The notes: generated by a model from the sequence alone, not told the origin. 64,000 bases of DNA from Tunturiibacter gelidiferens (GCF_014201335.1 NZ_JACHEB010000012.1:62001-126000); one strand, 5' to 3'; shown: positions 1 to 8,893, numbered from the stretch's first letter. Program-made: numbers and translations.

Positions 1-761
1 CACCACCGCCACCCATGGCCCCCCAGCAGCTCGACCAGCTAGTCCAACGCATCGCCCTCTATCCCGATCCGCTCCTCGCGCAGGTCCTCACCGCATCCAC
101 CTTCTGGAACGAGATCCCCGATGCCGCCACCTGGGCCCAGCAACACAGCTTCATGACCGGCGACCCCCTCGCCCAGGCCATCCAGTCCGACAATCTCCCC
201 TGGGACCCCAGCGTCCTCGCCCTCCTGCCCTTCCCTAACGTCCTCGACACGATGGCTCGCGACCCACAATGGACCGGTACCCTCGGCAACGCCGTCCTCA
301 GCCAGCGCCCTGACGTGATGGACGCTGTCCAGCGCCAACGCCGCCTCGCCCACGACTACGGCTACCTGGTTCCCAACGCCTACAACACCGTCGCCGACAA
401 CGGCGGCTACCTCGAGGTCCAGCCCATCAACCCCGCCTACTTCTACGTACCCGTCTACAGCCCCGCAGTCGTCTTCTACCGCCCGCGCCCCGGATTCATC
501 ATCAGCACAGGAATCCGCTTCGGCCCCGCCGTCACCATCGGCCCTGCTTTCGGAGTCTACGGCTGGTACGGTGCAGGCTTCGGCTGGGGAGGTCACGCCA
601 TCATCATCGACCACCACCCCTGGACCCGCACCTACTACAACCGCAACGTCTACGTTCACCCTTACGCCCATCCCTACGCCCACCCAGCCGCTCCACGTGT
701 AGAGAGCCACGCCCACTACGAAGAACACGGCAGCGATCACGGCGGAGATCACCACCACTAA
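1..761 (+). CDS. DUF3300 domain protein, 5'-truncated by window edge
   Basis: The reading frame is open at the left edge, where it reads as a run of prolines, so the true start and any signal peptide lie outside the window. The first internal ATG is at 15. The visible part begins with the typical DUF3300 pattern: a QLDQLV segment, then IALYPDPLLAQVL, an Ala/Trp-rich helix, PWDPSVLALLPFP and DVMDAVQRQR. The second half is rich in Tyr, Gly and Pro and then in His (HPYAHPYAHP and a final HHH). DUF3300 proteins are secreted or envelope proteins of unknown function in Gram-negative bacteria. The His-rich tail could bind metal, but that is a guess. A strong terminator hairpin follows the stop codon, so this is probably the last gene of its transcript. 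Confidence 0.85.
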   Translation, partial: PPPPMAPQQLDQLVQRIALYPDPLLAQVLTASTFWNEIPDAATWAQQHSFMTGDPLAQAIQSDNLPWDPSVLALLPFPNVLDTMARDPQWTGTLGNAVLSQRPDVMDAVQRQRRLAHDYGYLVPNAYNTVADNGGYLEVQPINPAYFYVPVYSPAVVFYRPRPGFIISTGIRFGPAVTIGPAFGVYGWYGAGFGWGGHAIIIDHHPWTRTYYNRNVYVHPYAHPYAHPAAPRVESHAHYEEHGSDHGGDHHH

Positions 762-779
762 TCTCCGCCTGAAAACAAA

Positions 780-816
780 CATGTCCGGCAGACCTCCACT
801 GCCGGACATGCTCTTT
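780..816 (+). terminator. Rho-independent terminator after the DUF3300 gene
   Basis: A perfect 12-bp inverted repeat (CATGTCCGGCAG, 780-791, and its complement 799-810) encloses a 7-nt loop and is followed by CTCTTT. A second, 9-bp inverted repeat (741-749 with 761-769) lies just upstream and spans the stop codon. Confidence 0.8.
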
Positions 817-911
817 AATCCCGATCAACAATTCATTGCTACTCTTATTCTTCACCAGACCCACGGACGATCATTGAACCCCAACCCTAACTACAGAACA
901 CCCGAGGAAAC

Positions 912-1697
912 ATGATCATCGTCAACGACGAATATGTCACGCTCGACACCCTCAACGGCCCGATGCGGACCCACATCGTCCGCCCCGCCGCCCCCGGCCG
1001 CTATCCCGGCATCGTCTTCTACTCCGAGATCTTCCAGATCACCGCGCCCATCCGTCGCACCGCCGCAATGCTCGCCGGCCACGGCTACATCATCGCCATG
1101 CCCGAGATCTACCACGAGTTCGAACCCGCGGGCACCGTCTTCTCCTACGACCAGGCCGGCTCGGACCGCGGCAACGCCCTCAAAACCACCAAAGAACTTT
1201 CCAGCTACGACGCCGACGCCCGCGCCGCACTCGACCACCTCAAATCCCGCCCCGACTGCACCGGCCATCTCGGAGCCATGGGCATCTGCATCGGCGGCCA
1301 CCTCGCCTTCCGCGCCGCAATGAACCCCGACGTCCTAGCCACCGCCTGCTTCTACGCCACCGACATTCACAAAGGCTCTCTCAGCAAAGGCGGAGACAAC
1401 TCTCTCGAACGCACAAAAGACATCAAGGGCGAACTCCTCATGATCTGGGGTCGCCAGGACCCTCACATCCCCCTCGAAGGCCGCATGGCCGTCCTCGCCC
1501 GCCTCAATGAACTCGAAAAGCGGTTTAGCTGGCACGAGGTCAACGGAGCCCACGCCTTCATGCGAGACGAAGGCCTCCGCTACGACCCCGAACTAGCCCA
1601 CACCCTCTACGGCCTCGTCTTCAACTTCTTCCACCGCAAGCTAGGCGAAGGCGACCAGTCCGCGCAACCCACCGCCTCCACGGAAACCCGTCACTAA
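912..1697 (+). CDS. Dienelactone hydrolase family protein
   Basis: Alpha/beta hydrolase of the dienelactone hydrolase family (261 residues, normal length). The nucleophile is the cysteine in G-I-C-I-G-G (Cys126). The other triad members fit Asp183 (in GRQDPHIP) and His214 (in NGAHAF). Family members hydrolyse lactones or esters, classically dienelactone in chloroaromatic breakdown, but many act on other substrates and nothing here fixes the substrate. No signal peptide is seen, so it is probably cytoplasmic. It is convergent with the AraC-type regulator that ends 5 nt beyond its stop. A second paralogue lies at 8894-9583. Confidence 0.88.
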   Translation: MIIVNDEYVTLDTLNGPMRTHIVRPAAPGRYPGIVFYSEIFQITAPIRRTAAMLAGHGYIIAMPEIYHEFEPAGTVFSYDQAGSDRGNALKTTKELSSYDADARAALDHLKSRPDCTGHLGAMGICIGGHLAFRAAMNPDVLATACFYATDIHKGSLSKGGDNSLERTKDIKGELLMIWGRQDPHIPLEGRMAVLARLNELEKRFSWHEVNGAHAFMRDEGLRYDPELAHTLYGLVFNFFHRKLGEGDQSAQPTASTETRH

Positions 1698-1701
1698 CCG
1701 G

Positions 1702-2685
1702 CTACAGCCCGAACCTTTGCCGATAAGCACTAGGAGAAACTCCCGTGTGTCGCTGGAACACTTCACGGAAGAAAGCGAGATCCTGATACCCCACAGCATC
1801 ACCGATCTCTTGCATCGAGCGATGGCCACCCTCAAGCAGGCGTTTGGCGGCGGCGATTCGCAGTTTCTGCAAGTAGATCAAAGGAGTATCTCCCGTAGCC
1901 TGTTTAAAGCGCCGAACGAAGTTGCGCAAGCTCATCCCTACTTTCTTTGCCGGCTCCTCAAGCGGAAAGTCTTTATTGAAATTCTGATGGAACCACTCCT
2001 GTGCACTTGAGATCGTTCCATCGGAGTGCTCGGTCTTCAAGTGGACGATTGCATACCCTGACTGCCACGCCCGTGGTGTCTCGATCAACATCGCCTTCGC
2101 GCTCTGCACCGCGACCTCATGTCCGCAGAATCGCTCCACTAGATAGAGGCTGAGGTCGAGCGCGGCATGCAATCCTCCGCCGCAGTAAAAGTTGTGATCC
2201 TCCGTGACCATCAATTCGGGCATCCATCGCACCTTGGGATACTTCACGCGAAACCGTTCCGCAAGGCTCCAGTGCGTCGTGGCCCGCTTATCATCGAGCA
2301 GCCCCGTCGCAGCCACTAAACCCACACCCGAGCACACACTTGCAATTGCAGCTCCACGCATGTGCCAACGCTCCAGCCACGGCACCACCTCTGCATTGCG
2401 CTCAACTACGTCCTCTACGCTCAGTCCCGTCGACGGAATAAAGATGAGATCGGTCTTGCGGATCTGTTTGAGAGATGCAGCAGGCGTGATATGTATCGGC
2501 CCATCGCAACGCACCGCACGTCCATCGACAGACGCAGTCGTTACACGAAAACGAGAGACAGGCTTTTGTCCCGCGAATGCATTCCACAACGTGCCCGCGT
2601 GACGAAAGACTTCCATCGGACCTGTAGCTGTGGAGGAGAAAGTTTCGTCGAGAAACAAAACTGTGACATCTTTAAGACCTGTCAT
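1702..2685 (-). CDS. GlxA-type transcriptional regulator (DJ-1/PfpI domain plus AraC HTH)
   Basis: Residues about 5-190 form a DJ-1/PfpI-like (class I glutamine amidotransferase-like) domain with the elbow CSGVGLVAATGLL. Residues about 215-325 form an AraC/XylS double helix-turn-helix (MSLRNFVRRFKQATG, then DAVGYQDLAFFREVFQRHTG, ending PSAYRQRF). Proteins of this GlxA-like architecture are usually activators. The ATG at 2685 is chosen over the TTG two codons upstream because GGAGAGG precedes it at a normal distance. The gene is divergent from the DUF4242 gene, and the shared 132-nt gap contains a 14-bp perfect palindrome, so it may control that neighbour. Confidence 0.88.
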   Translation of the reverse strand: MTGLKDVTVLFLDETFSSTATGPMEVFRHAGTLWNAFAGQKPVSRFRVTTASVDGRAVRCDGPIHITPAASLKQIRKTDLIFIPSTGLSVEDVVERNAEVVPWLERWHMRGAAIASVCSGVGLVAATGLLDDKRATTHWSLAERFRVKYPKVRWMPELMVTEDHNFYCGGGLHAALDLSLYLVERFCGHEVAVQSAKAMLIETPRAWQSGYAIVHLKTEHSDGTISSAQEWFHQNFNKDFPLEEPAKKVGMSLRNFVRRFKQATGDTPLIYLQKLRIAAAKRLLEGGHRSMQEIGDAVGYQDLAFFREVFQRHTGVSPSAYRQRFGL

Positions 2686-2726
2686 TTGCAACCACCTCTC
2701 CCGATGGCCGAATCACCTACGTAGAA

Positions 2727-2740
2727 TGGCATATATGCCA
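2727..2740. promoter_or_regulatory. 14-bp palindrome, candidate operator
   Basis: TGGCATATATGCCA is its own reverse complement and sits in the middle of the divergent intergenic region between the GlxA-type regulator and the DUF4242 gene. A shorter palindrome, CTACGTAG, lies just upstream at 2717-2724. The position suggests a regulatory site. The binding protein is not known. Confidence 0.4.
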
Positions 2741-2817
2741 CCTTGTAGCAAGGCGCATTACCCCGTACCTTGAAAACATCCAAAGCAACCAATGCTGAGG
2801 AACTTACGGAGGAGAGT

Positions 2818-3090
2818 ATGAAACGTTACGTCATCGAACGTGATATCCCAATGGTTGGAACACTCGAGCGGCAACAACTGAAGGAAGCCGCAGCCAAATC
2901 AAACGACGCACTGCGCAAGCTCGCTCCGGATATTCAATGGGTCGAATCCTTCGTCGCTGCGGACAAGACGTTCTGTATCTACCTCGCCAAAGATGAAGCC
3001 GTCATTCATCGCCACGCAGAGCTAAGTGGCTTCCCTGCTTCCAAAATCACAGAGATCGGGAAGAAGTTCGATCCCACAACCGCTTCGTAA
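2818..3090 (+). CDS. DUF4242 family small protein
   Basis: A 90-residue protein starting MKRYVIERDIP, with alternating strands and helices and the segment WVESFVAADKTFCIYLA followed by IHRHAELSGFPASKITEIGKKFDP. This matches the DUF4242 (SCO4226-like, reported as nickel-binding) family. The ATG at 2818 is chosen because GGAGGAGA lies right upstream. A longer frame from a TTG at 2770 has no such site and adds residues atypical of the family. It is probably a cytoplasmic ferredoxin-fold protein. The function is unknown; regulation by the divergent GlxA-type regulator is plausible. Confidence 0.8.
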   Translation: MKRYVIERDIPMVGTLERQQLKEAAAKSNDALRKLAPDIQWVESFVAADKTFCIYLAKDEAVIHRHAELSGFPASKITEIGKKFDPTTAS

Positions 3091-3264
3091 GTGTTCGCAA
3101 GGGCTCTGAAAGATTAAATGCAGAGCATTGTGACCGCGAAACATCTCTCTTTATGTCTTCGTATTTGGGTTTCGCATCACTGCCGCATTGGCATCGATCA
3201 CTTTAACTTCTGCAGGACTGCCCAGGGCCAAGGAGTCAAATGACTAAGTCGAAGGATTGAAGAA

Positions 3265-3996
3265 ATGGAGCTCTATCAACCCATCAACGTACTGCGGGTC
3301 CAGCTTGTTGAGATGTCACGATTGTCACAACGCGCTCTCGATTACTCCATCAAAGGGTACCAGCTAGGCTCTCCGGAGTTCAGCCGCTCTGTACGCACCA
3401 CCGAGCGTGAACTGGAACAGCATCACCAGCGAATCAAAGATATCTGTCGCAAGCTCGCTGCCCGCAAGGTAACCGATTCTGCAGACTGCCGTTTCGTTCT
3501 GATTGCGATGCGTCTCAGCAGCGCTCTCCGCGCTATCTCCCGCGCAGCAATCCAGATCGCACAAGACACACCGTCATTCTTCGAAAGCAGCCGCATGCCC
3601 AAACACGCTGCACTGTGCAATCTCGGAGATCTTGTGAACTCTCTGGTGCGGCTGTGCATCGTCGCTCTGTTCAAACAGGAAGCCCGGTACGCCGAGACAG
3701 TTCTTCAGAGTCAGGCAGTGTGGCGGCGGTGCGAGTTCGTCTTCGAGAGCATGCACGAGTCCGACCATCAGGTCACCGACGAAGAAGATACCTTCGAGCC
3801 AGCCATCGCACGCAGCCTGGGCACAGTCGCCAGACAAGCTCACGACATGGCCGATGCAATCCTGTTCTGGCTCAACGAGAGCGACCGCGAACTCTTCCAT
3901 GCTAATGGACACGACACCCTGAACTTCCTCTTCGTGGGCAGCCGTATCCCTGCGAAGACTCTGCCCGGACTTCTACCGCTCTCGTTGGCCCACTGA
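3265..3996 (+). CDS. PhoU-like helical protein
   Basis: 243 residues, almost entirely helical by composition. The central stretch (DADCRFVLIAMRLSSALRAI followed by ...IQIAQ) resembles the second helix pair of PhoU domains, and the N-terminal part (VEMSRLSQRALDYSI) resembles the first. PhoU proteins couple phosphate transport to PhoR/PhoB signalling, but no pst or pho genes are nearby, so the role here is uncertain. The last 30 residues leave the PhoU pattern. The start follows a GAAGGATTGAAG region that can act as ribosome binding site. No membrane segment is seen. Confidence 0.65.
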   Translation: MELYQPINVLRVQLVEMSRLSQRALDYSIKGYQLGSPEFSRSVRTTERELEQHHQRIKDICRKLAARKVTDSADCRFVLIAMRLSSALRAISRAAIQIAQDTPSFFESSRMPKHAALCNLGDLVNSLVRLCIVALFKQEARYAETVLQSQAVWRRCEFVFESMHESDHQVTDEEDTFEPAIARSLGTVARQAHDMADAILFWLNESDRELFHANGHDTLNFLFVGSRIPAKTLPGLLPLSLAH

Positions 3997-4205
3997 AGGT
4001 AAACTTGCGGCGGCGGCGGCGGCCGTGCCTTTGCCGTTGCATGTCCTTTTGTTGTCGTCCCGAAAGAGATCTGCTTCTGTCTTGCCATTGTGGAAGCTGT
4101 CGAAATCCTGTCAAGCCCCTGCATCACGAAAATCCGCTCCAATCCAGCACATTCGTGTGGCGTATGAGTTATGGCCCAGTCACTATAATGGATATAGAAC
4201 ATAGC

Positions 4206-4239
4206 GAAGATCCCGGCATCCCGCCGGGGTCTTCTACTT
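4206..4239. terminator. Hairpin in the 3997-4392 gap, probable terminator
   Basis: GAAGATCCCGGC (4206-4217) pairs with GCCGGGGTCTTC (4223-4234) over 12 bp including one T-G wobble, with a 5-nt loop and TACTTT after it. It can end transcripts from the PhoU-like gene. The rest of the roughly 400-nt gap 3997-4392 holds a (CGG)n-like run near 4004-4024 and AT-rich sequence, with no convincing gene. Confidence 0.5.
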
Positions 4240-4392
4240 TAAGCTTATAACGTTTTCAGAAAGAAGACTTTACGCCTAACCTATTTGAAATGAATACTTT
4301 GCAAACCAACTCAACCGTATATATTTGAAACAAAGGAGTTTACCTATACCAGACCGGGAGGGGGTATCCCCGGGAAGAAGATGTGCGCAGAA

Positions 4393-4803
4393 CTATCGCC
4401 AGCTCACCGCAAGATGCCAGCGCATCTTCCGGTCCAGCGTCTTCTCAAGCACGCACGCATACTCAAGCAACTCCGAGAGCACCTGCTCCCCCTCGGTCCC
4501 CAGTTGCTGGGGATCAGCCTCCAGCGTCCTGAGAAGCGCGCCCACCGTCTTCAGGCCGTCTGCTGGTGAGTACCACTGTGGCGGAGGCAGCCGGCGCATC
4601 AGCTCCTGGTTCCCCGCACCCTCTTCAATGAGGAGTGACATGGAGTTTTCATCCGCCGAGAAAAATTCAATCAGCGGACGCACGCCAAGCCGCAGTGCCA
4701 GACGCTCCAGCGCATCTTCATGCCGAGCCAGGAAGCGTCCATTCACAAAAATATCGAACCCAGGGTCCTCACCCTCGACCACAATGTACATGGAAGCAGC
4801 CAT
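4393..4803 (-). CDS. Conserved hypothetical protein
   Basis: About 136 residues from the ATG at 4803; another ATG four codons in gives MYIVVEGEDPG. The pattern of an initial strand, then FDIFVNGRFLARHEDALERLALRLGVRPLIEFFSADE and a helical C-terminal half with PPPQWYSPADGLKTVGALLRTL looks like a genuine folded protein rather than a shadow reading frame. I do not recognise a named domain. No signal peptide or membrane segment is seen. It lies downstream of the EamA transporter gene on the same strand, 39 nt apart, so co-transcription is possible. Start choice is uncertain because no strong ribosome binding site is visible. Confidence 0.6.
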   Translation of the reverse strand: MAASMYIVVEGEDPGFDIFVNGRFLARHEDALERLALRLGVRPLIEFFSADENSMSLLIEEGAGNQELMRRLPPPQWYSPADGLKTVGALLRTLEADPQQLGTEGEQVLSELLEYACVLEKTLDRKMRWHLAVSWR

Positions 4804-4842
4804 TGACCGAAGTGTACCCTGCAAAATCATCGCAGAAAAGTA

Positions 4843-5718
4843 TCACCTGAGAGACAGCACCGTCTCTTCTTCACCAACCTCCAAAAACAGAAGCATTCCT
4901 GCACCAGCCGCAAGCAACACCAATCCGCTAATGACCCGAACCGTCAGCCCAGGCCGGATCAGCCCATAACCCTCGATCAAAGTCAGCAACGGAATCACCA
5001 GATATCGCGAGGCAAAGCGAACCGGCATCATCTCCCGCAACAGCCAAACCAGCAAAACCACCTCAACCAAATCCACCAGCGACGAAAGTGACACCACCGA
5101 AGCCAACTCGTTCCACTGCCAAACCAACTCGCCTCGGACCGCAGTCGACGCCAGCAGAAACGCCGCGTTGCTCAGACACACCGCCGCCAAAGCCTCCGCG
5201 AGAGTCCATCCACGCAGCAGCCGATATAGCCAGACACTCGACAACCCAACCAGAATCACCACAAGACACACCGCAGCCTGCATCAACCGCCCGCGAACCG
5301 ACCCCGAGAACTGAAGCGGCAGCAATAGCAGCAACCCACCAAGTCCCACCAAAGCCGGAACCAGGAACCTTCGAACCCCACGCTCCTCATCTCCAGCCGC
5401 AACCACCATCACCACAACCACAGGAACCATAGCGAACAGAGCTGACCTGCTAGTCTCAGGCACACCAAACCGCGCCCACTCCCCAACCACTATCGGCACC
5501 CCAAAGAACCCCATCCCGGCCGCCGCCACCCGCAACCCCACCCTCCCGAATCGCACCCGCCCCCGAGCCTCCAAGAACGCAAACACCCCAATCAACCCAT
5601 AACGAATCCCCTGCAACTCCAATGTAGGCAATCCCTCAGAACGCGGAACAATCCACGATGTAGCCGACAAGACACAAACCGCCGCAAAGGCAATCCACAC
5701 CGCGCGTCTCATCATCAC
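4843..5718 (-). CDS. EamA/DMT superfamily membrane transporter-like protein
   Basis: 291 residues dominated by roughly ten hydrophobic segments with short Arg-containing loops, the size and layout of drug/metabolite transporter (EamA) proteins. The segment TLELQGIRYGLIGVFAFLEA near residues 32-51 fits the first EamA repeat. The substrate cannot be told. The start codon is GTG at 5718 or one of the two ATGs right after it (5715, 5712); TGGGGTGAG upstream can serve as ribosome binding site. It lies downstream of pnp on the same strand, separated by a terminator hairpin. Confidence 0.65.
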   Translation of the reverse strand: MMMRRAVWIAFAAVCVLSATSWIVPRSEGLPTLELQGIRYGLIGVFAFLEARGRVRFGRVGLRVAAAGMGFFGVPIVVGEWARFGVPETSRSALFAMVPVVVVMVVAAGDEERGVRRFLVPALVGLGGLLLLLPLQFSGSVRGRLMQAAVCLVVILVGLSSVWLYRLLRGWTLAEALAAVCLSNAAFLLASTAVRGELVWQWNELASVVSLSSLVDLVEVVLLVWLLREMMPVRFASRYLVIPLLTLIEGYGLIRPGLTVRVISGLVLLAAGAGMLLFLEVGEEETVLSLR

Positions 5719-5730
5719 GACTCACCCCAG

Positions 5731-5761
5731 AGACAGAAAGACCGCGCAAAGTGCGCGGTCT
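5731..5761 (-). terminator. Terminator downstream of pnp
   Basis: On the minus strand AGACCGCGCA (5761-5752) and TGCGCGGTCT (5748-5739) form a 10-bp stem with a 3-nt loop, followed by TTCTGTC. It lies 20 nt after the pnp stop. Confidence 0.6.
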
Positions 5762-5780
5762 CACTGGACATCAATCTACC

Positions 5781-8207
5781 TTACCGATTGCCGCCACCCG
5801 AAGGCGCACCGGAACCGGAACCGGAACCCGGCCGACGACCACCGCGACGACGCCTTCCGCCACCTGGCCGCCTCTGGCCGCCAGGTCCATTTGACCCCGG
5901 AGCCCCGGCCGCTTGAACAGGAACGGCATCCTCGGCACGGTTGAAGTTAGGCTCTTCTGCAGACTCGTCTCCATCATCGTCGAAGTCCTCAGCGTCATCA
6001 TCGCCTCCGGCAACATCACCAGCAACAGCGTCCTGATGACTCTGGCCGCCAGCTGCACCAGCAGCAACCGCGCCCTCATCCGTACCAATCTGACCTGGCT
6101 CCGGAAGACCGAGCTTAGCGCGTTGTTCGCGCAAAACAGCTTTTCTCGAAAGCTTGATGCGATTACCTTCAATCGCAAGAACCTTCACCAGAATCTGATC
6201 ACCTTCGCGAAGTTCGTCCTTCACTTCCTTCACGCGGTGTTCTGCAATCTCCGAAACATGCAAAAGCCCATCAGTTCCGGGGAATATCTCGACAAACGCA
6301 CCAAACTCGGCGAGACGAACCACCTTACCAAGGTAGGTCTTCCCAATCTCAGGTACGGCCGTCAGGTCGCTGATCATCTGTATCGCGCGAGCAAGACCAT
6401 CGGCATCGCTCGACGCAACATTCACACGCCCGGAATCGTCGACGTCAATCTTCACACCAGTAGCATCAATGATGCCGCGAATGACTTTGCCTCCGGGTCC
6501 GATCAGATCGCGAATCTTATCAGTAGGAATCTGCAGCGTATGAATTCGCGGAGCGAACTGCGATTTCTCCTGGTTTGCACCCGATATCACACCATCCATC
6601 GTATCGAGCAGGAAGAGCCGACCTTTGCGTGCCTGCTCCAGAGCCTCCCGCATAATCTGCGGAGTAATCCCCATGATCTTGATATCCATCTGCAGCGCAG
6701 TGATTCCGTTGCGTGTACCTGCGACTTTGAAGTCCATATCGCCATAGTGATCTTCCGCACCGGCAATATCCGTCAGGACGGCGTAGTTATCGCCTTCCTT
6801 CACCAGACCCATCGCGACACCCGCGACCGATCCTTTGATCGCAATTCCAGCCTGCATTAGCGCGAGCGACGCACCGCACACAGTAGCCATTGAGGACGAT
6901 CCATTCGACTCAAGAATGTCCGAGACCACCCGCAAAGTGTAAGGCGACTCATCTTCCGCGGGCAGCACAGCTTCAATCGCACGGTAAGCCAACGCACCAT
7001 GGCCGATCTCTCGTCGCCCTACGCCAGTCATGCGTCCAACCTCACCAACCGAGAACGGAGGGAAGTTGTAATGCAGCATGAAGCGACGCTTCTGCTCTCC
7101 CTCATAACTCTCAAGTCGCTGAGCATCATCTGTTGTACCAAGGGTCGCGCTCACAAGCGCTTGAGTCTCACCACGTGTAAAGAGCGCGGACCCATGAACA
7201 CGGGGCAGCACACCAACCTCTATGCTCAGATCTCGAATTTTATCGAAAGCCCGGTGATCCGGACGGATCCGGTCGTTCAAAACCTGGTCGCGGAAGATCT
7301 TCTCGCGCAAAAGCTCATAGTATTTGCTAAGCTTCTTCGCCGCAGCCCCATCGTCCTCAGGCAAACCCTTCTTCAGTTCATCCTTGATGGACTTGACCAA
7401 TGCATAGCTTTCGAACTTCGGATGCTTCTCTGTGTCGAGAGCATCTTTCAACTGCGCACCAGCCTTTGCCGTTAGCTCATTCAGATATTCGTGATCGATC
7501 TCAACCGCGTTGACGTTACGCTTCGTTTTGCCCGCGCGAGCAACGAGGTCTTCGATAGCCGAGCAAATCTTCTTGATCTGCTCGTGAGCAAACTCAATTG
7601 CATCAACGACACGGTTTTCCGCAACTTCCTTCGCGCCAGACTCGATCATTACGATGCCGTCTTTCGTCCCGACGACCATAATGTTCAACTTGCTCTGCGC
7701 CCGTTCGGCGTAAGTAGGATTCACGACAAACTGCTCGTCGATCAATCCAATCCGAACCGCACCAACTGGTCCGTGAAAGGGAATATCGCTCAAAGCCAAT
7801 GCGCAGCTGGCACCATTGATGCCAAGCACATCGGGATCATTTTCCTTATCCGCAGAGTAGACGAACGCAACGACCTGGGTCTCATTCCGAAACGCCTCAG
7901 GAAACAGTGGGCGAATAGGACGATCTATCTGACGGCTTGTAAGAATTTCCTTCTCACTCGGACGCCCTTCACGCTTGATGAATCCACCGGGAATACGGCC
8001 GCCAGCATAGGTAAATTCACGATATTCGACGGTGAGCGGGAAAAAATCGATCCCTTCTTTCGGATCGGGCGATGCAGTTGCGGTAGCCAAAACTACGTTG
8101 TCGCCGCTTGAGGTAAGTGCCGCGCCGGGGGCTTGTTTCGCCATGCGCCCGGTCTCGAATTTAATTTGCTTGCCGCCGGCAAGCTCAACTGTCACATCTT
8201 GTTTCAT
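5781..8207 (-). CDS. pnp: Polyribonucleotide nucleotidyltransferase (PNPase)
   Basis: 3'-5' phosphorolytic exoribonuclease of the degradosome or free trimer. 808 residues, against about 700-750 in most bacteria. Two RNase PH-like domains with the conserved FIKREGRPSEKEILTSR segment near residues 75-95 are separated by a helical domain. A KH domain follows (GPGGKVIRGI), then an S1 domain (GKVVRLAEFGAFVEI to LLHVSEI). The extra length is a C-terminal tail that is first acidic (DDDAEDFDDDGDES) and then Gly/Arg-rich, which may bind RNA or mediate partner contacts. The gene lies downstream of rpsO, as in many bacteria, with an intrinsic terminator between them. Confidence 0.98.
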   Translation of the reverse strand: MKQDVTVELAGGKQIKFETGRMAKQAPGAALTSSGDNVVLATATASPDPKEGIDFFPLTVEYREFTYAGGRIPGGFIKREGRPSEKEILTSRQIDRPIRPLFPEAFRNETQVVAFVYSADKENDPDVLGINGASCALALSDIPFHGPVGAVRIGLIDEQFVVNPTYAERAQSKLNIMVVGTKDGIVMIESGAKEVAENRVVDAIEFAHEQIKKICSAIEDLVARAGKTKRNVNAVEIDHEYLNELTAKAGAQLKDALDTEKHPKFESYALVKSIKDELKKGLPEDDGAAAKKLSKYYELLREKIFRDQVLNDRIRPDHRAFDKIRDLSIEVGVLPRVHGSALFTRGETQALVSATLGTTDDAQRLESYEGEQKRRFMLHYNFPPFSVGEVGRMTGVGRREIGHGALAYRAIEAVLPAEDESPYTLRVVSDILESNGSSSMATVCGASLALMQAGIAIKGSVAGVAMGLVKEGDNYAVLTDIAGAEDHYGDMDFKVAGTRNGITALQMDIKIMGITPQIMREALEQARKGRLFLLDTMDGVISGANQEKSQFAPRIHTLQIPTDKIRDLIGPGGKVIRGIIDATGVKIDVDDSGRVNVASSDADGLARAIQMISDLTAVPEIGKTYLGKVVRLAEFGAFVEIFPGTDGLLHVSEIAEHRVKEVKDELREGDQILVKVLAIEGNRIKLSRKAVLREQRAKLGLPEPGQIGTDEGAVAAGAAGGQSHQDAVAGDVAGGDDDAEDFDDDGDESAEEPNFNRAEDAVPVQAAGAPGSNGPGGQRRPGGGRRRRGGRRPGSGSGSGAPSGGGNR

Positions 8208-8273
8208 GTTGCCTCTCTTCTCTCGTCTTCTGTCGTTTTAAGCTCGAATCGCGACATCCTTTGATCGGGCGCG

Positions 8274-8323
8274 AAAAAGCGCAGCTTGGCGCTGGCGGTT
8301 ATTGAGCCGCCAGCGAGCTGCGC
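8274..8323 (-). terminator. rpsO-pnp intergenic terminator
   Basis: On the minus strand GCGCAGCT-CGCTGGCGG pairs with CCGCCAGCG and AGCTGCGC around a short loop, a long two-part stem ending in TTTTT (complement of 8274-8278). It ends rpsO transcripts, with partial read-through into pnp as in the classical rpsO-pnp arrangement. Confidence 0.85.
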
Positions 8324-8507
8324 TGGAATAGGTTCTTTAGGAACCGACATTCGCCGGAGTTGAAAACCGTGGAGACAACGCCTCGCGCTCTCACTGTCAG
8401 CAACCCCGGCGACAAGGTCTTGCGTGACCTTGCACGAAGTTAGCAGCCGAGTGAGAACAGGCCGTGTGTACTTCCATAGTTTGTAGGGTTTCTCCGGGAT
8501 AGTGCGG

Positions 8508-8774
8508 TTACTTGCGGATTCCGAGTTTGCCGATGACCTCGCGATATCGGTCTGCGTCACACTTCTTCAGGTAATCAAGCAAGCGTCGACGCTTGCTCAC
8601 GAGCATAAGAAGCCCGCGGCGCGATCCGTGGTCCTTCTTGTGTGCCTTGAAGTGTTCCGTCAACTCGCCAATACGCTCGCTCAAAATAGCGATCTGGACC
8701 TCAGGACTCCCGGTATCTGAGTCATGCGTGCGGAACTTCTCAATAATGTCTGTCTTTTTAGCGGATGCCAACAC
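8508..8774 (-). CDS. rpsO: 30S ribosomal protein S15
   Basis: 88 residues, normal length. It contains the S15 signatures [29 protein letters not shown] and [11 protein letters not shown]. It binds 16S rRNA in the platform of the small subunit. The start is GTG at 8774 (or TTG at 8771), preceded by AGGAGTAGGAAT. It may regulate its own translation as in other bacteria; no structure was verified here. A candidate promoter lies at 8826-8854. Confidence 0.97.
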   Translation of the reverse strand: MLASAKKTDIIEKFRTHDSDTGSPEVQIAILSERIGELTEHFKAHKKDHGSRRGLLMLVSKRRRLLDYLKKCDADRYREVIGKLGIRK

Positions 8775-8825
8775 AGCTATTCCTACTCCTAATCTTCTTT
8801 CTAGTTCACTCTTAGTGTCCCAATA

Positions 8826-8854
8826 AGGATAGCACCGCTGGCCAAACCCGGCAA
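8826..8854 (-). promoter_or_regulatory. Candidate promoter of rpsO-pnp
   Basis: Minus-strand TTGCCG (-35) and TATCCT (-10) are spaced by exactly 17 nt, about 50 nt before the rpsO start. Each box matches 4 of 6 consensus positions. Confidence 0.4.
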
Positions 8855-8893
8855 TCGTGGGCAGCCAGCAGTGATAACGATTTAGAACACTTT

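Noticed and set aside
39-809. Long minus-strand frame across the DUF3300 gene
   Set aside because: Antisense shadow caused by strong third-position C bias; the Val/Gly/Asp-rich translation has no protein character.
4364-4373. GTATCCCCGG, repeated in inverse orientation at 58703-58712 in another C-rich gap
   Set aside because: A shared 10-mer in 64 kb is not meaningful alone; no longer repeat unit surrounds the two copies.
4325-4969. Plus-strand 214-residue frame starting near AAAGGAG
   Set aside because: Ser/Arg/Pro-rich composition and complete overlap with the more protein-like minus-strand hypothetical gene and the end of the EamA gene; taken as a shadow.
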